Below, piece after piece: positions 45,105 through 57,360 of a DNA stretch of 64,000 nucleotides. A program made the position numbers and the translations under genes. The stretch comes from Ceratobasidium sp. AG-K (Eukaryota; Basidiomycota; Agaricomycetes; Cantharellales; Ceratobasidiaceae), in assembly GCA_037039685.1 (NCBI GenBank), contig JAWNGF010000003.1, positions 4,996,571 to 5,060,570 of the forward strand, given 5' to 3'. Each line of letters begins with the position of its first letter. Positions within the stretch are counted from its first letter, which is position 1. The notes beneath the pieces were generated by a model, which searched no databases, was not told the origin of the DNA, and saw only the letters and a list, made by a program, of their open reading frames with translations.

Positions 45105-47317
45105 ATGTCTAGTTATCTTCCTGTATACGCCCTTATAATCGCTATCAACGGTTATGGTCTCATGGCTCCGGAGCCTGACGCGCATCGATTAAGAAGTGCA
45201 CTCATAGCTCTGGGTGTGCGTTCTAGGTCGATTGAACTCCTCATTGGGCCCGACGCAACTCGAAGAAAAATAATCCAAAGTCTTGACAAGATCTGCGCCC
45301 ATGAGAAGATCGTGAAAGATGCTCCCATACTAATATACTTCGCTGGTACGCCTCACCAAGATCACTCAAATTTTCACTCAAATTTTCGGTGAATAGGCCA
45401 CGGGATGAGAGAGAAACTTTTCATCCCCACCGTTGGAGAACGACATGTTGAATTCATCGTTCCTTACGATGCACTCACTGGAGATCGTGCGCTTTTAATC
45501 CCCGATATCACCATATCTGCGCTGCTTGGGAAAATTGCAAAATTCCAAGGCAACCACATAGTACGTTTAATGGATATATGACTGCCGGCCTACAAACTTA
45601 CGGCATTCTGATGTTACCCAGTCCCTCCTCCTCGACTGTTGCTATTCAGGCAGCGGCTCTCGTCATGATAATGCCAGTGGAGCCGCGCCACAGCTACCCA
45701 TGGACCAACTGAATCTCGATAGCGATGCACTGGAACGTGAAGATGGCAAACTTTGGTCTGAACTCCTCAGCAATCCCAGCCCAGTCGCCATGAATGAGAA
45801 TGCACGAGGCGCGCCAACCAACCGTCACTCGTTCCGCTACCAAGGAGTCACTTCGCATGTGCTTATAGCGTCGTGCCGCGATAACGAGCAATCGATGGAA
45901 CAGCCCATTCACCCGGGCGAGCCGCCTTCTGGTATATTCACCCACTTTCTGATTCAAGCTTTAAACGACTGCAGGGAGGACCAAATGGTTTGGAACATAA
46001 CCTACTCGGGATTATTTAAGCGTATCAACGATAACATGGAGGCCGGCCGATTTCCGCAACATCCTCAGCTGGAAGGTTACCACCGTGACCGGTGTGTGTT
46101 TGCCACATCGGCATCTCCGCACCAACATCACGCGATTACATCCATTGAATATCAACCCTCGCGCCAGGACATACGAACCGACGGATTCTATATACTCCCG
46201 GTTGGCTCCCTCGCGGGAGTGTATGACAAGGCGCTCTTCCAAGTATACGACTACAAAAACGGCAGGCAAAACTTAATCACCCAATTCCAAGCCTCACGTG
46301 TGGAAGGCAATAGAACCATAATCAGTGCCAAGCGCGATTTCGATCTCGGCCCTGACGCGTACGCTGTTCTATGTACTCCACCAACCGCACTGCCAATCAG
46401 GATAGCTCCCGACTTTGCTTCATCCTGGAACCACCCTGACTTCCAGGCGGCTCTTAGAGCTAGTTTAGGTGGACAGTACCACCTCGCCGACTATATTACC
46501 TCTGTCCAGTCTGGAGCACGGGCCAAACTACAGATTTCTACCTCGCCGGCACACGGCATTCAGCTGCAAACTGAATTCGGATCATTAATCAATATTCCCG
46601 GTTCAGATCGATGGGCAAAACTATTATCGAGAGCGCTCACCAAGGCCGTCGTATTCTACCACCACCTCGACCGAGTAAACATATATTCGAATCTCAGCTC
46701 GGACCTTTTCCAAGTACAAGTTGTTGAACTAACTGAAGTGTTCATCGGCGGCCTTACAGGGGAGAGCCGCTCTGAACCTGCCCGTGCTCTCGTTCCACGC
46801 CCGGACCGACAGCCAATCAACTTGCAGCCCGGCAATGAGACACGCATCGTTGCTACCTACTCGCCCCAAGCTGAGTTTGGCTTGACAGTCCACAATACGA
46901 CCACCAGCAATTATTTCGTTTATGTATTCTACTTTGATCCAAGTGAGCATTTGCATCCATATTCATCATTACAGAATGCTGAGATTCTCTGTAGGCGACT
47001 TTTCAATTACGTCGATATACATGCCCTCGAGCTCGGAGACCAGGCCACCTTTAAGAGCAGGCGGTGACCTAACTATTGGCTATGGCGATCAAGGTGCTAC
47101 TTCGCTTCAGTTCACAATTGCCAGCCACCTCGTACAGGACCCCGGCTTCTTCAAGCTATATTTCTCGCATAGCCCGGTTGAGATGAGCACTATTCAGCAA
47201 GACGGGTTTGATCCCCGTGAGATGTCTAGACCAAACCAAGATTACAACCATTCACCACCTCCTTTTGGTTCTGTCGTGTATCCAATTACCGTTCTAAACC
47301 CAAGGTTCATGAGGTAG
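45105..47317 (+). CDS. Caspase-like protease (peptidase C14), copy 1 (682 aa)
   Basis: Exons 45105-45345, 45397-45560, 45622-46942 and 46995-47317 join exactly in frame (2,049 nt). The p20 domain starts YALIIAINGYG, with catalytic His in LIYFAGHGMREK and catalytic Cys in SLLLDCCYSGSG (Asp-Cys-Cys-Tyr rather than the usual Asp-Ser-Cys-His). SHVLIASCRDNEQSME forms the substrate pocket region. After about residue 300 comes a C-terminal extension of two all-beta-looking parts, ending near YFVYVFYFDPSDFSITSIY and LRAGGDLTIGYGDQG, shared with copy 2. Metacaspase/caspase-like enzymes act in fungal cell death and stress. No N-terminal prodomain. An intron splits the catalytic Gly-His codons. Confidence 0.9.
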
Positions 47318-47682
47318 CCTGCACTCTGCTTGTATGTATTGGGTGAATCGATGATGTTGGTAGTGGTGTTCGAAGAAAATAAATTCGTCTTGATATCAGC
47401 GCGTTATATGTGCGTCAATTATGCATGGGATTGAGTCAGGCTGCGACGAGAACACGAACTAGATTCTACAACTGCGGAACCCACGAAACGGGCTAGAATG
47501 TGTGATTGTTTATTCCGAAGATCACGTCTGGGCCCTTGCATCGCATTGCAGTGATCAACACATCTATCCAGTGCATCGCATCGATATCCTTGATACAGCT
47601 ACAGCTCATCGCAGCCACAAGCATACAAAAGCCCAAGGCAGAGCAACCAGTACGACAAGCGTCAATCCCTTGCCCGTGCTCT
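47318..47682. other. Intergenic between the two caspase-like genes
   Basis: 365 bp, same-strand neighbours. It holds the 3' end of copy 1 and the promoter of copy 2. An open frame runs into the second gene's start from upstream, but it has no ATG, so translation most likely begins at 47683. Confidence 0.5.
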
Positions 47683-49845
47683 ATGGCTGAACTTGACTAC
47701 TCAAGGCTTCATGGCCTTATCATTGGTATCGACCAATACAAAGACACCGAGCGCCATCACACTTTGCGCGGTTGCGTGAAGGATGCCTCGTCGATGCTGG
47801 AATATTTTACAAAGGACCTCGAAGTCCCCTCTAGTCATTTCAGGACCCTTTTCAACGAAGAGGCAACTCGCGATAACATCATCGATGCATTCTCTTCGCA
47901 TTTGATCAAGAATCCAGACATTAAACCCTTGGACCCAATAGTCTTATATTACGCTGGTAAGGCAATTACTACCTCATTGATATTTATATCTCAACATTTT
48001 GATTCTGGTAGGCCACGGAAGTCAATGCCATTCTACCGTAGTATGGCAATCCAACTTATCCGATGAGACGATCGAAACACTTGTATCATACGACGCGGAC
48101 ACGAAAGACAGCAATGGTGGATGGATTTTTGGTATTCCGGATAGGACGCTCGGGGCACTCGTCTATTGTCTCAGCCGCACTAAAGGCAACAATATAGTAA
48201 GGCGCTCAATTGCCCATTGACCAAAGGTTGACTCACCTTGTGACTTTCGCAGACCATCATCCTCGACTCGTGTCACTCCGGCAGTGGTAGTCGTGCTGGA
48301 GAAGAATCGGAGGTTCTCACGCGCTCTTCAAAAGTTATAAACGCCCCACCTATCCCCCACAACCTTGACGATCACATCATACAAGCACTGTTACCAGAGA
48401 ACCCTACGGAGCTACAAAAAATGAAAAGTTCTAGGGGGGTTTCGAAAAGGTTCTTGGCTCCTAGCTTAGAGACGCATATTCTACTGGCCGCTTGTCGAAG
48501 CGAAGAGAAAGCGCAAGACACAAAAAAGGGAGGGATATTCACAATCGCTCTCCTCAGGGCGTTACGAGCATGCAACCCAGCTACGACCGGTTATTCTACA
48601 CTCTTGAGAGCGGTCTTGGAGCGAACGTCGCGTCATAAGCCGATAGATGATCTCCCCAAACATCAACCACAGACTCCCCAGTGCGAGGGTCGAAACCAGG
48701 ATAGGCTTCTATTTAGCACTCAGTTTTCTGCCTCAAAAGGCAAAATAGCATTGCTACGAACCACCAGCGCTGGGGTATTCCGAATCAAGGCTGGGAGTGC
48801 GGTTGGGATTGTACCCGGCACAGAATTCGGAGTCTTTTCGGATAGCATGGGGTCCACAGCAACTCCAAAGTTTCAGCTCGTCGCGGCAGACGTGGGTCCA
48901 ACTGGGGCTCTTTTGAGACCCCTCGAAGTCGATCCTAATCGCCCCCTGGAACTTCCAGCCGACGCCTACGTGACCATAATCAAGTACAACGTCCATCCAA
49001 ATGCGGTGCGAGTCCTGGTGAACGACAAGGCGTCATTCCCGGCGCCTTGGTCAGAGGTATTTCAGAATCTTGAGCATCTACCAGTTATATGGACAAAGCC
49101 AGGCGAACCTTCCGACTTGATTCTTGTGCCGACCGATGATGGCGCCGAAATCCAAAGGAACACCTATTCCCTTGAGCAGCCAGGACCGGCTCATGTCCGG
49201 TTGAAAAGTAATGTAGGAGTCAAGAAGCTGTCCGAAATCCTCCATTGGATTATCCACTTCCACTTTCAGCTGCAGCATCACAACCCACAGGCGCCTTTGC
49301 AGGCCAAGCTAGGGATGAAGCTTCAAGAGCTGAGGACAATAGGCCAGGACAAGTGGAGGATCCCAGAATACGAACCCCACGGGGTGGATTACTTTGAAGA
49401 ATGTCTGGCAAACGGGACCGTGGCCAGTGTGCAAGCCAATACCGAGAAGCTATTCGCATTGACACTCACCAATGACTCCGACCAAGCCTTCTTCCCATTC
49501 GTGCTCTATTACAACTTCGAGGACTATAGCGTCACCTGTCTTTACGACCCACCTAGTCGTTCCATACAAGCGCCTCTTCCGGCAAATGGCTCGCTCGCAA
49601 TCGGTTATGGCACTGGAGGTTCGGATGCCTTCAACGTCGAGCTGACGAACCCAGAATCCAAGAGAGAATATGGGATGTTTGTTCTCTTGGTATTTAGCGA
49701 ATGGGCGGACATCTCATACTTGCAGCACGAGTCGCCATTCGAGGTGAGCACCGACAGGGCTCAAGTTAATTGGCAATCGCGCAGTGGGGGCAAGAAGTCG
49801 GGCGTGTGGGACAAGATTTCCGTTAGGGTTTCAATCTATCCCTAG
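47683..49845 (+). CDS. Caspase-like protease (peptidase C14), copy 2 (683 aa)
   Basis: Exons 47683-47956, 48012-48196 and 48253-49845 join in frame (2,052 nt). The domain starts HGLIIGIDQYKDTERHHTL. Catalytic His lies in VLYYAGHGSQ and Cys in TIILDSCHSGSG; HILLAACRSEEKAQD parallels copy 1. The first two introns are at the same codons and phases as in copy 1 (inside the Gly of AGHG and just before the strand leading to the Cys). The C-terminal extension ends FFPFVLYYNFEDYSVTCLY, LPANGSLAIGYGTGGS and a final conserved YLQHESPFEV. The third intron of copy 1 is absent here. Low identity between copies indicates an old tandem duplication. Confidence 0.92.
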
Positions 49846-50162
49846 CTACTCATGGTGTGCGTCGAGTGCCTATATAGCCAGCGTTTCATCTCGATGAATG
49901 AGGAATGTACTGAGATAAGAGATCTGATGTGTTTCTAGAACTGTTGTCAGAGAAATGGATGGGAAGATTTTAGGTTACGATGACGTAAGCTTTCACAAAT
50001 GCTGTGTAGCGCTGAGATCAACTGGACCGCCCTCTCGAACCACACTCTCCACCTTACGACCACAGTTGATCTCTGGTAGCCCCACAAGCCATCTCCCGCC
50101 CGTAACACGGCTAGATAATAACTTTACGACTGTTATATCACCCCCTCTGACCATCGATTGAC
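49846..50162. other. Intergenic, promoter side of the four-helix membrane gene
   Basis: 317 bp, no motif identified beyond pyrimidine-rich sequence before the ATG at 50163. Confidence 0.4.
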
Positions 50163-51339
50163 ATGAACACTCGCCTCCCTCCGCCAACTGGCCCTCCCCC
50201 CAGGTACAACTTCGTACAACGAGTATACCGCTATAACCTCCGACCTGTCGCCCTCACATGTGCGATACTTGCATGGATTTGGACTTTGCTTTGGTAAGTG
50301 CGCTATGACTCCCGAAGCCAACAACCAACTCTCAATATTGCACCCCAGGGCCATCCGGTCGTTCCAAGCAGTGTCAGGAGATAGAAAAAGTAGGCCAAAT
50401 TCCCAATCAATAGAACTATCGGGCTAATCCTAGAACAGGCTTCACGAGGGTAGTGGCATTTGATATCACGCTCGGTGTCTTGTATACTGTTGCATGCTTA
50501 ATCGAGGTAGGTATCAAGTTTGTGATGTGTTGGCTGATGATCTAATCGTGCACGAAAGACACTCGGCTTCTTTGCCATGCTCAAGCAAAAGACAAAACTC
50601 GTTGGCTTTTATTCTTGGGCGTCTGTCATGGCTGTGGTCGTAGTACTCGTTGCCGAGATTATCAGGATCATATTACACTTCACTATGAAGGTCAGTCACT
50701 CTCCGTATAGTATAGCTTGAGCTAACGCTTTTGTTTAGAAATCTCTCATCGACCAATGTACCACTGAGAATACGGGCGACTTTGTAGTGGGAAGGGTACG
50801 GGTACAAGGCTTTGGAACACACAGTTACTGATTTGGTTCACATAGAACGGCTTTTGGGACCCAGTTACAGCGGATAAACTCTCGGCGGAGCAGGCTCGAC
50901 GTTGGTGTGATGATGCCTGGAATCGTGGGACATTCAGCGACTTTGCTTGGTTCATCGTCTCAGCGCGTAAGCCCCTCGGCCCAATTTATTTATATCGTCT
51001 TGACCTTTCCACGACCTAGTTCTCGGCGCCATGTTCGTGTCTATAAACTTCGCCTACTGGCGTCAGCTCCTCGACCCCACCTCGGTTGTCTCACGCCAAC
51101 CTCGCGCGCCCTCGGAGCAGTACGGAATGGGGGCAGTGCACCACCACCCCCAACCTTACAATCCTTACGGACAACAACAATACAACCCCTACTCGTATGG
51201 ACAGCCGGATCCTTTCGCCCGTGCTGACAATGTACCACCCTATGATGCCCAGAAACTCCCAGGGTACGCATCGCATGGATTCGAGGGACAAGGGCCACGG
51301 GACGAGAAGGATCCCGACGGGCCGAAGCCTCAAGCTTGA
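50163..51339 (+). CDS. Four-helix membrane protein, unknown function
   Basis: ATG 50163 (MNTRLPPPTGPPPRYNFVQ) to TGA 51337-51339, six or so exons. Hydrophobic segments: ALTCAILAWIWTLLW; VVAFDITLGVLYTVACLIE; WASVMAVVVVLVAEIIRIIL; and FAWFIVSARLGAMFVSINFA. A loop between helices 3 and 4 carries a Cys and a short charged stretch (DKLSAEQARRWCDDAWNRG). The tail is Tyr/Gln/Pro/Asn-rich and disordered (YNPYGQQQYNPYSYGQP). This resembles tetraspan MARVEL-like fungal proteins, but I do not recognise a specific family. Confidence 0.7.
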
Positions 51340-51618
51340 GTCACCGCATGCCGTAAACTCCGGGCGGTACGTTGTGGAACTTGTCCAAGCGCGCTTTGTT
51401 CTCAATCCCAGCTGTATTGCAAATGTATCTACACCGAAACTCGAATGATTGTTTGTCCTGCCGCTGTTTGTCTCATTCTCTTGCTTTCCATATTTAAAGC
51501 TATTGAAAATTAATATATTTGCCCCGACGCGACAAATGAGTTTGCGCTTGTGTTTGGGTGCTTCGAATGACCGACGTGCAAACAAATACTCTGACTAAGC
51601 CCGCTACACAGTTGTGTC
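51340..51618. other. Intergenic, nothing recognised
   Basis: 279 bp between two plus-strand genes; AT-rich stretch near 51495-51525. Confidence 0.4.
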
Positions 51619-52345
51619 ATGGTTGACTACGACAACCTCGTCGCTGAATTCTTTTTTTACACTGTTGGCGATGAATCAGTCTATAATCAGGAGCTCAACG
51701 ACTTGCTTGTCTGCTATACGCTTTCCCGTGGGCTCCAAAAGCCCGGTAGTCAGCCTAAAAGGCCGCCACTCCCGCTCGAGCTGATACTTCTCATCACTCG
51801 CTATGCTGGCTTTATTGACCCGAAGCCAGACTTGACGCTGACCATGGAAATATTTATCATGGCCAAGAGACTCAGCGAAGAGCCTTCCGGGAACGAGTTC
51901 TATCTTAGCGGACGGTTCGATCGCACTGAACTCGCGTCAATGGCGCGCCTCCAACTCGCCACATCAAACCCCAAACATGACGTAAGCCCACTCATATCAC
52001 CCGCATCCTGACATCACAACTTACTTTCGTCAGCGAATATACTATGACCCCTATAACCCAACACCTTACAAATGGGCGTTCATCATTCTTGGGACTCAGG
52101 AAGAAAAACTCGGATTTCCCAGCGGTTCGAAAGGTATCCTGGCCTCGCTCTATCCATGCCGTGACGAGGCGGAGGTTGAATCACTGGCGAGCCTGAATGG
52201 AGGTGCTACAATCAGTGATACTTTCCCCCCTGACCACGCAATTAGCACGCACCTTGAGAGCGAGGACATGCCTTGTATCGTTGCGGCGGCCAGGCGACGA
52301 TCATGGTTGGTTATATGGAGGTGGTGGGAACCTAGGTTTTTATAA
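51619..52345 (+). CDS. Fungal family protein, paralogue of 18730-19402
   Basis: ATG 51619 (MVDYDNLVAEFFFYTVGD) with LLVCYTLSRGLQKPGSQPK, LPLELILLITRYAGFIDPK and LTMEIFIM. An intron at about 51981-52034 leads to RIYYDPYNPTPYKWAF, and the gene ends WLVIWRWWEPRFL at TAA 52343-52345. The copy near 19 kb has the same blocks and a similar intron position, though exon 2 is less conserved. Function unknown; an F-box-like helix is possible in the LPLE segment. Confidence 0.75.
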
Positions 52346-52729
52346 TGGACGGATAATGTATTGGCTTAGGTATGCATTGTCACTGGGGCAGTTATAAACT
52401 CCGACATTGGTACCAACAGGCGGTACTGCTTTTACTCGGCGTCCAGTGTTGAGTTAAGTTATGATGATGTGGTGTACGAATAAGACCATAGCTAGATTAG
52501 GTCCGGCGCTAATCATGGATGTAATTGATTAGATCTGTTTCGTGCACGCGTTATCTCTCGGAAGCATCACAACATCATATCGAAACAGGAGATAAATTCA
52601 GAGAGCCGACTGAAACTCAGAGTGCGCTTAGCCGGCATGAATTAACCGCGCAGGTATAATTGTGGGTGCCACTCCAACCCTCTGAGTCCTCGTACTAGTG
52701 CTCAGGCAATTTTTTCTCCCACGCGCGCT
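52346..52729. other. Intergenic, upstream of the DUF6535 gene
   Basis: 384 bp with no gene seen. It is the presumed promoter of the next gene. Confidence 0.4.
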
Positions 52730-55700
52730 ATGACAACGCTCTTGGGCCCTCGTCGACGAAATAGCACTCGCAAACCTCCGGTGAGTTGGTTAAAAGTTTT
52801 TTGACCTTGTGCATCCGACAATCGCAACCACGACACCATATAGGACGATGAGGTTGTTCCAACTTCTCAGCCTCAAGTGCCAACTGTGCGTGTCATCAAC
52901 AACCGGTTTGCCATGTCTCTAAACCCGAATAGCGTCGTAGAAGGGCACCCCCGCTGTTCAAAACGACTCTTCGCCGACAAAATGCCATTCTGGACGAGGT
53001 CAATGTTCTTAGCGAATCACCAGCCGCCGACGCAACTTCATTTCCCAGGCCTCGATCTGTGGCGATGCCTTTTAACGCAGCTCGACCTGGTGGCAGATTC
53101 TCAATCCACTGGAGAAAGGAATCCGGACGAAACGGGACACGATCAAAGACGCAGCCCGATATTGTTGACGACCTGCAAGCCAAATTTACACCGGCAAAAA
53201 GCTCCCGTGTTTGGGAACGGTACGTAAAGAAAGTCGAGGACAAAGATAAAGATTTGGTCGAAGACTGGGACAGGTGAGTCGGATTGTTGGTATTAGAACC
53301 TCGACGACTAATCAGAAGCAACGGCATATATTAGAGTTATTGACGTTACATTGGGTGAGTCGCCAAGGTTGTTGCATGAATCGAAACCTAGCCGCTGACC
53401 CTAGAATTGTAGTTTTTGTACGTATATGCGTTGGAGAATTGCTTTCGACCTCTAGCTTATACCAATGTCTAAAGGCGGCGCTATTCTCGGCAATGTTAAC
53501 TGCGTAAGATTTACTTCCTCGGATACGCACGACTCTCTTGTTGATCAGTGATCGCCGTAGTTTCGTCCTAGAAAGCGCCAAAAACCTGCAACTCGACCCA
53601 AGCAAAGCGACTGTCTCAGCGATTCTCAACCTTACGAGCATTATGCAGGGTGCCGATGCTCCTGGGGTATTGGACTCCGACTCAGTAACTATAGAAACCC
53701 TTGAAGGGGCATTTCAACCTACCAGGGCGACTATCTGGGTCAACTGTCTCTGGTTTTTGTCCCTTGGCATCAGCATTTCTGTGTCTCTATTTGCCATGCT
53801 TGCGAAACGCTGGTCTTATATATTCCGAGTTGGATCCAGGCACTTCGGGACATCTTACGAACGTGCCATCAAACGCCAGGAGTCATGGGATGCTATTAGG
53901 CGATGGAAAATGGAGCTGGTGATCGAGCACCTGCCTACGCTTATGCATGTCTCCCTATGTAAGTTCCATGTTTTGTCTACTCCGCAACGGACGACTCTGA
54001 CTGATACGAATTCGGTTGGCCTTGAATAGTGTTGTTTTTCGTCGGTCTAGTGATCTATCTTGCCGAGATTCACCAGGCCCCGATGATTGTCACAGCCGCC
54101 CTCGCAGGATTCGTTCTAGCGCTCTACTGGCTTCTTACGGTGCTTCCCACATGGTTTCCAGCTTGCCCGATGGTCACCCCGTTTACTCGAGTGAGCGGGG
54201 GCTGGCATTCCAATCTTGTTAAGTTTTCCCGCTCAGCCTACTCCTGGATGACCCCCCGCAACGTATTAAATTGGTGCCGACAGGCTCCTGTCCGACTATC
54301 TGAAATACATCGTAAACAAAGGGGGATGTTTGGTATTCTAGCTCGCCTCAGGAAGGCGCACATGACTGTTAGCACCCCCGCCTCGACTTCATTTTCCCTA
54401 GAAAGCACACTAGTGGCAGAACAACAAAGCTTAGACGGAGTTCTCAAGTCTTATCCGCCGCCGCACCAGCACAAAGAGCACAGGCAAGCGTTCCGTGCTC
54501 TAATGTGGATGCTACAGAGTTCCAAAGACAAAGATATCAAAGAAGTACTCGATCATGCGACCAACTTCCCTGAAGTGGTTCTAACTTATTATTCAAGCCA
54601 TAAAAGACTTTACGAGGCATTTCTAATGCTCGCGGAATACATGAATCGCCTTCAGCACGATACTACCGAGCCAGATTCGAAAGACAGTGACATTCAGCGA
54701 TGCAAAGTTCTGTGCGGAAGACTCATTTACCTTGCAAAAAAGTATTACTTGCGAGTACCGAATTCCGATGATACCAGCGTCTATCCTCAACTTGGAAGTT
54801 TTGAAGAACTTTCTGAATTATACCCGTAAGTCTAATTTAATCTCGTGTTAGCTACGTCTCACGAATGAATGTGGTACCAGAGACCTAATGTTCCCGAATG
54901 AGCTTCAAGATAAACTCCAACAGATTAGTAATGCAGATACTTTGGTCGACTATATCTCCTGGCTCGAGGCATTTGCTGCCCGGCAAACATTTAGTGATCC
55001 ATCCGAAGAAAGTTTAGAGATGTGTGTAGCTCTCAGCCGGAACGTTCTAGGCCTCGAGGACGCTTCAGACTTGTTGTCGCTACAGTCTCGATTGCATCAA
55101 AGCCAACCCTTCGCAGTCAAAGCCTATCCGACGCTTTGGTGGATCGTCCTAATCAATATTCTGGACCCGAAGTACGCAGAACCAATTCAAAAGCGGGGGC
55201 TGTTTAAAGACACGACCATTATATTCGATAGGGTGCTTATTTGGAACCACCTCCGCGATTCGGCGGTGCGCGAGTCGACTTCCCCCTGGTTGACAGTGGT
55301 TGCTATATCTGGGATATTACGAGCTATCAGTCATTTTCCAGAACACAAATGGCCAGCACATCTCTTCGACGAAGCGTACTTCAAGAAAATCATTCAAATC
55401 CTTCGCAACGTCTTATTTACTACGTTGGTCACAAGCACGTGCGACCCCTTTACCAATGGAATACCCGTATATTGTGGCACGGAGGTTCGTCTTTACGAGT
55501 TCGACTCACTACAATACGCATGTGATGCGTTAAAATATGTCTCAATGGCCCACATCAACATAGCCCACCTTGAAGATATCCAACGCCTGTCGAGGGAGGT
55601 CCACATGCTGAAGGACATGCGTCATATAATGAGCTCATGGCCCAGCGATGACTTCAACTTAAAACAGCTTGAAGACCATTACGATGACGTTGTAACCGCT

Positions 55701-56762
55701 AAACTTCCTGCTAGTATCTGGCTAGCATCTGGTTTGCTCCGATGTACATCGAGTTTCCGGCTTGATCCTGGCCGAGCTAGATTCTTATCAAAAATCATTC
55801 CCGACATCCTATTCAGTCCTAGTACTTCTATCGATCCGCAGCTCCCAAATGATCAGTCAGGGATGACTGAATCGTCTATCATGAACGAGAAATACATCGA
55901 GGAGATACACCATATCGCCGCATTGGTATGGATGCCATTCAGTTGCGAATCATACGCGCCGAAGTTCCGAGCTACCCTTCAAGGCACAAAGAGTAAATAT
56001 ATGCGTCATAATGATCTATGGCATTTACTGTGCTACGCTGGTGTACTGCGCACTGACGACAAATACCTCTCTTCGCTGAAACCCCAATGGAACTACTACG
56101 ATGCCCGTACAAGCTTGTCACAAAACACGCCCTCCAATGCTCTCGGATGTTGTCTACGAATCAAAGCAGCTTTGGTGGAAAGACTCTACTCTCTCCGTGA
56201 CTCAAACCATATACACTACTCTCTCGATGTTCTCGGGTGGTATACGGCGTTAGCCCACCATTTCTCCATGCTACTGGAGTATTGGGACTACGCAAACATG
56301 GACAGAAACGAAGAGGCATACGTGATTACTTCACTCATGGATCTTATCACCACATTGGTTGAAGAGATTGACCGCCCTACCTCCGGGAAAGCTGAAGCGG
56401 ATCAGGGACAGGTTACTAAAAAGGACGACGACCTTGCGTTAGCTGCTCGTAATCGGCTAGGATCGCTTGTAGCATCGGGCGTAATACAAAGGTTTGCTCG
56501 CCCCTTTTCCGATGAGTTTTCCCTCGGTGAGAAAGGAGAGGATCACGAGAAGTTTGAGTGGTACAAGGTCCTAACAGAGACAGTGGATCGCCTCGCTCGA
56601 GATTTTACAGATCAAGCATTACAGTACGATGGCAATGCCGGAATATACAGCAATCTAGTGTCATTTTATAAACGACAAGACAGTCCCGGGTCATCGGAGA
56701 TGCTGAAGCTTACTGAGGGGCTATGGGAATATATGAAGCAAAAGCAGTGCGTACAATCCTAG
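52730..56762 (+). CDS. DUF6535 membrane protein, very large
   Basis: The likely start is ATG 52730 (MTTLLGPRRRNSTRKPP); stop 56760-56762. The DUF6535 hallmark is present: SSRVWERYVKKVEDKDKDL then, over short introns, AALFSAMLTAFVLESAK, TIWVNCLWFLSLGISISVSL and FAMLAKRWSYIFRV. It continues ELVIEHLPTLMHVSLLLFF and a helical pair (IVTAALAGFVLALYWLLTV). Downstream are about 850 residues of soluble helical sequence without recognised motifs (for example HRQAFRALMWMLQSSKDKD). Exon borders between 53275 and 53520 are uncertain: the expected NLD.LLVF block is only partly found, so a microexon or a small lesion may exist. The family is expanded in Agaricomycetes; function unknown. Confidence 0.75.
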
Positions 56763-57360
56763 TAGTGTGGCCCATCGAGCATCCTGCTGATTTTTATTTT
56801 TATTTGCTCCCTCGACCGCTCCCGCTCGCAATGGATATCGTAGAAATGACTTACTACCTCACACTTCGCGTGATATACCATTCTCATGTTTCAACATCCA
56901 TTCTATGGTCTGAATCAGCGTTCATTGATGCATCGTTTATGGCTGTAGTCTATATGAAGTTAGTTGATGTACAGTACCCATAGGTTCAGCCGTTGAGTTG
57001 TTAGTTCATATATTACAAGTACTCGTATCCACGTTATCATCCGTATGCACGATCGTTATAGTGGGACAGCCGCGCGGATCAACTATCAGTTGGTGATAGG
57101 GTCACCTATCTAGTGGACAATACGGTTGAAACACGTGGGGTCATTGTGTCATTCGACCCGGCATTGACGCTCTGGTATAGGCTTACTGGACAGGTCCCCG
57201 ATCCTTTCCCCTTGGGTCCTGGCTATTCTAACCGTGTACTCGGTTGGGATGCTTCCCGTAAATCGAGCCCCCAATAAAATGCGCTTGGTGGACTCGCAGA
57301 TAATTTTGATTGAGCACAAAGTTCAATTGTAGACCAGAACAAATGTATGCGCCGGAAATA
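56763..57360. other. Convergent intergenic, nothing recognised
   Basis: About 600 bp between two converging genes. It holds both 3' regions. The open frame that continues past 56762 is a shadow. Confidence 0.4.
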
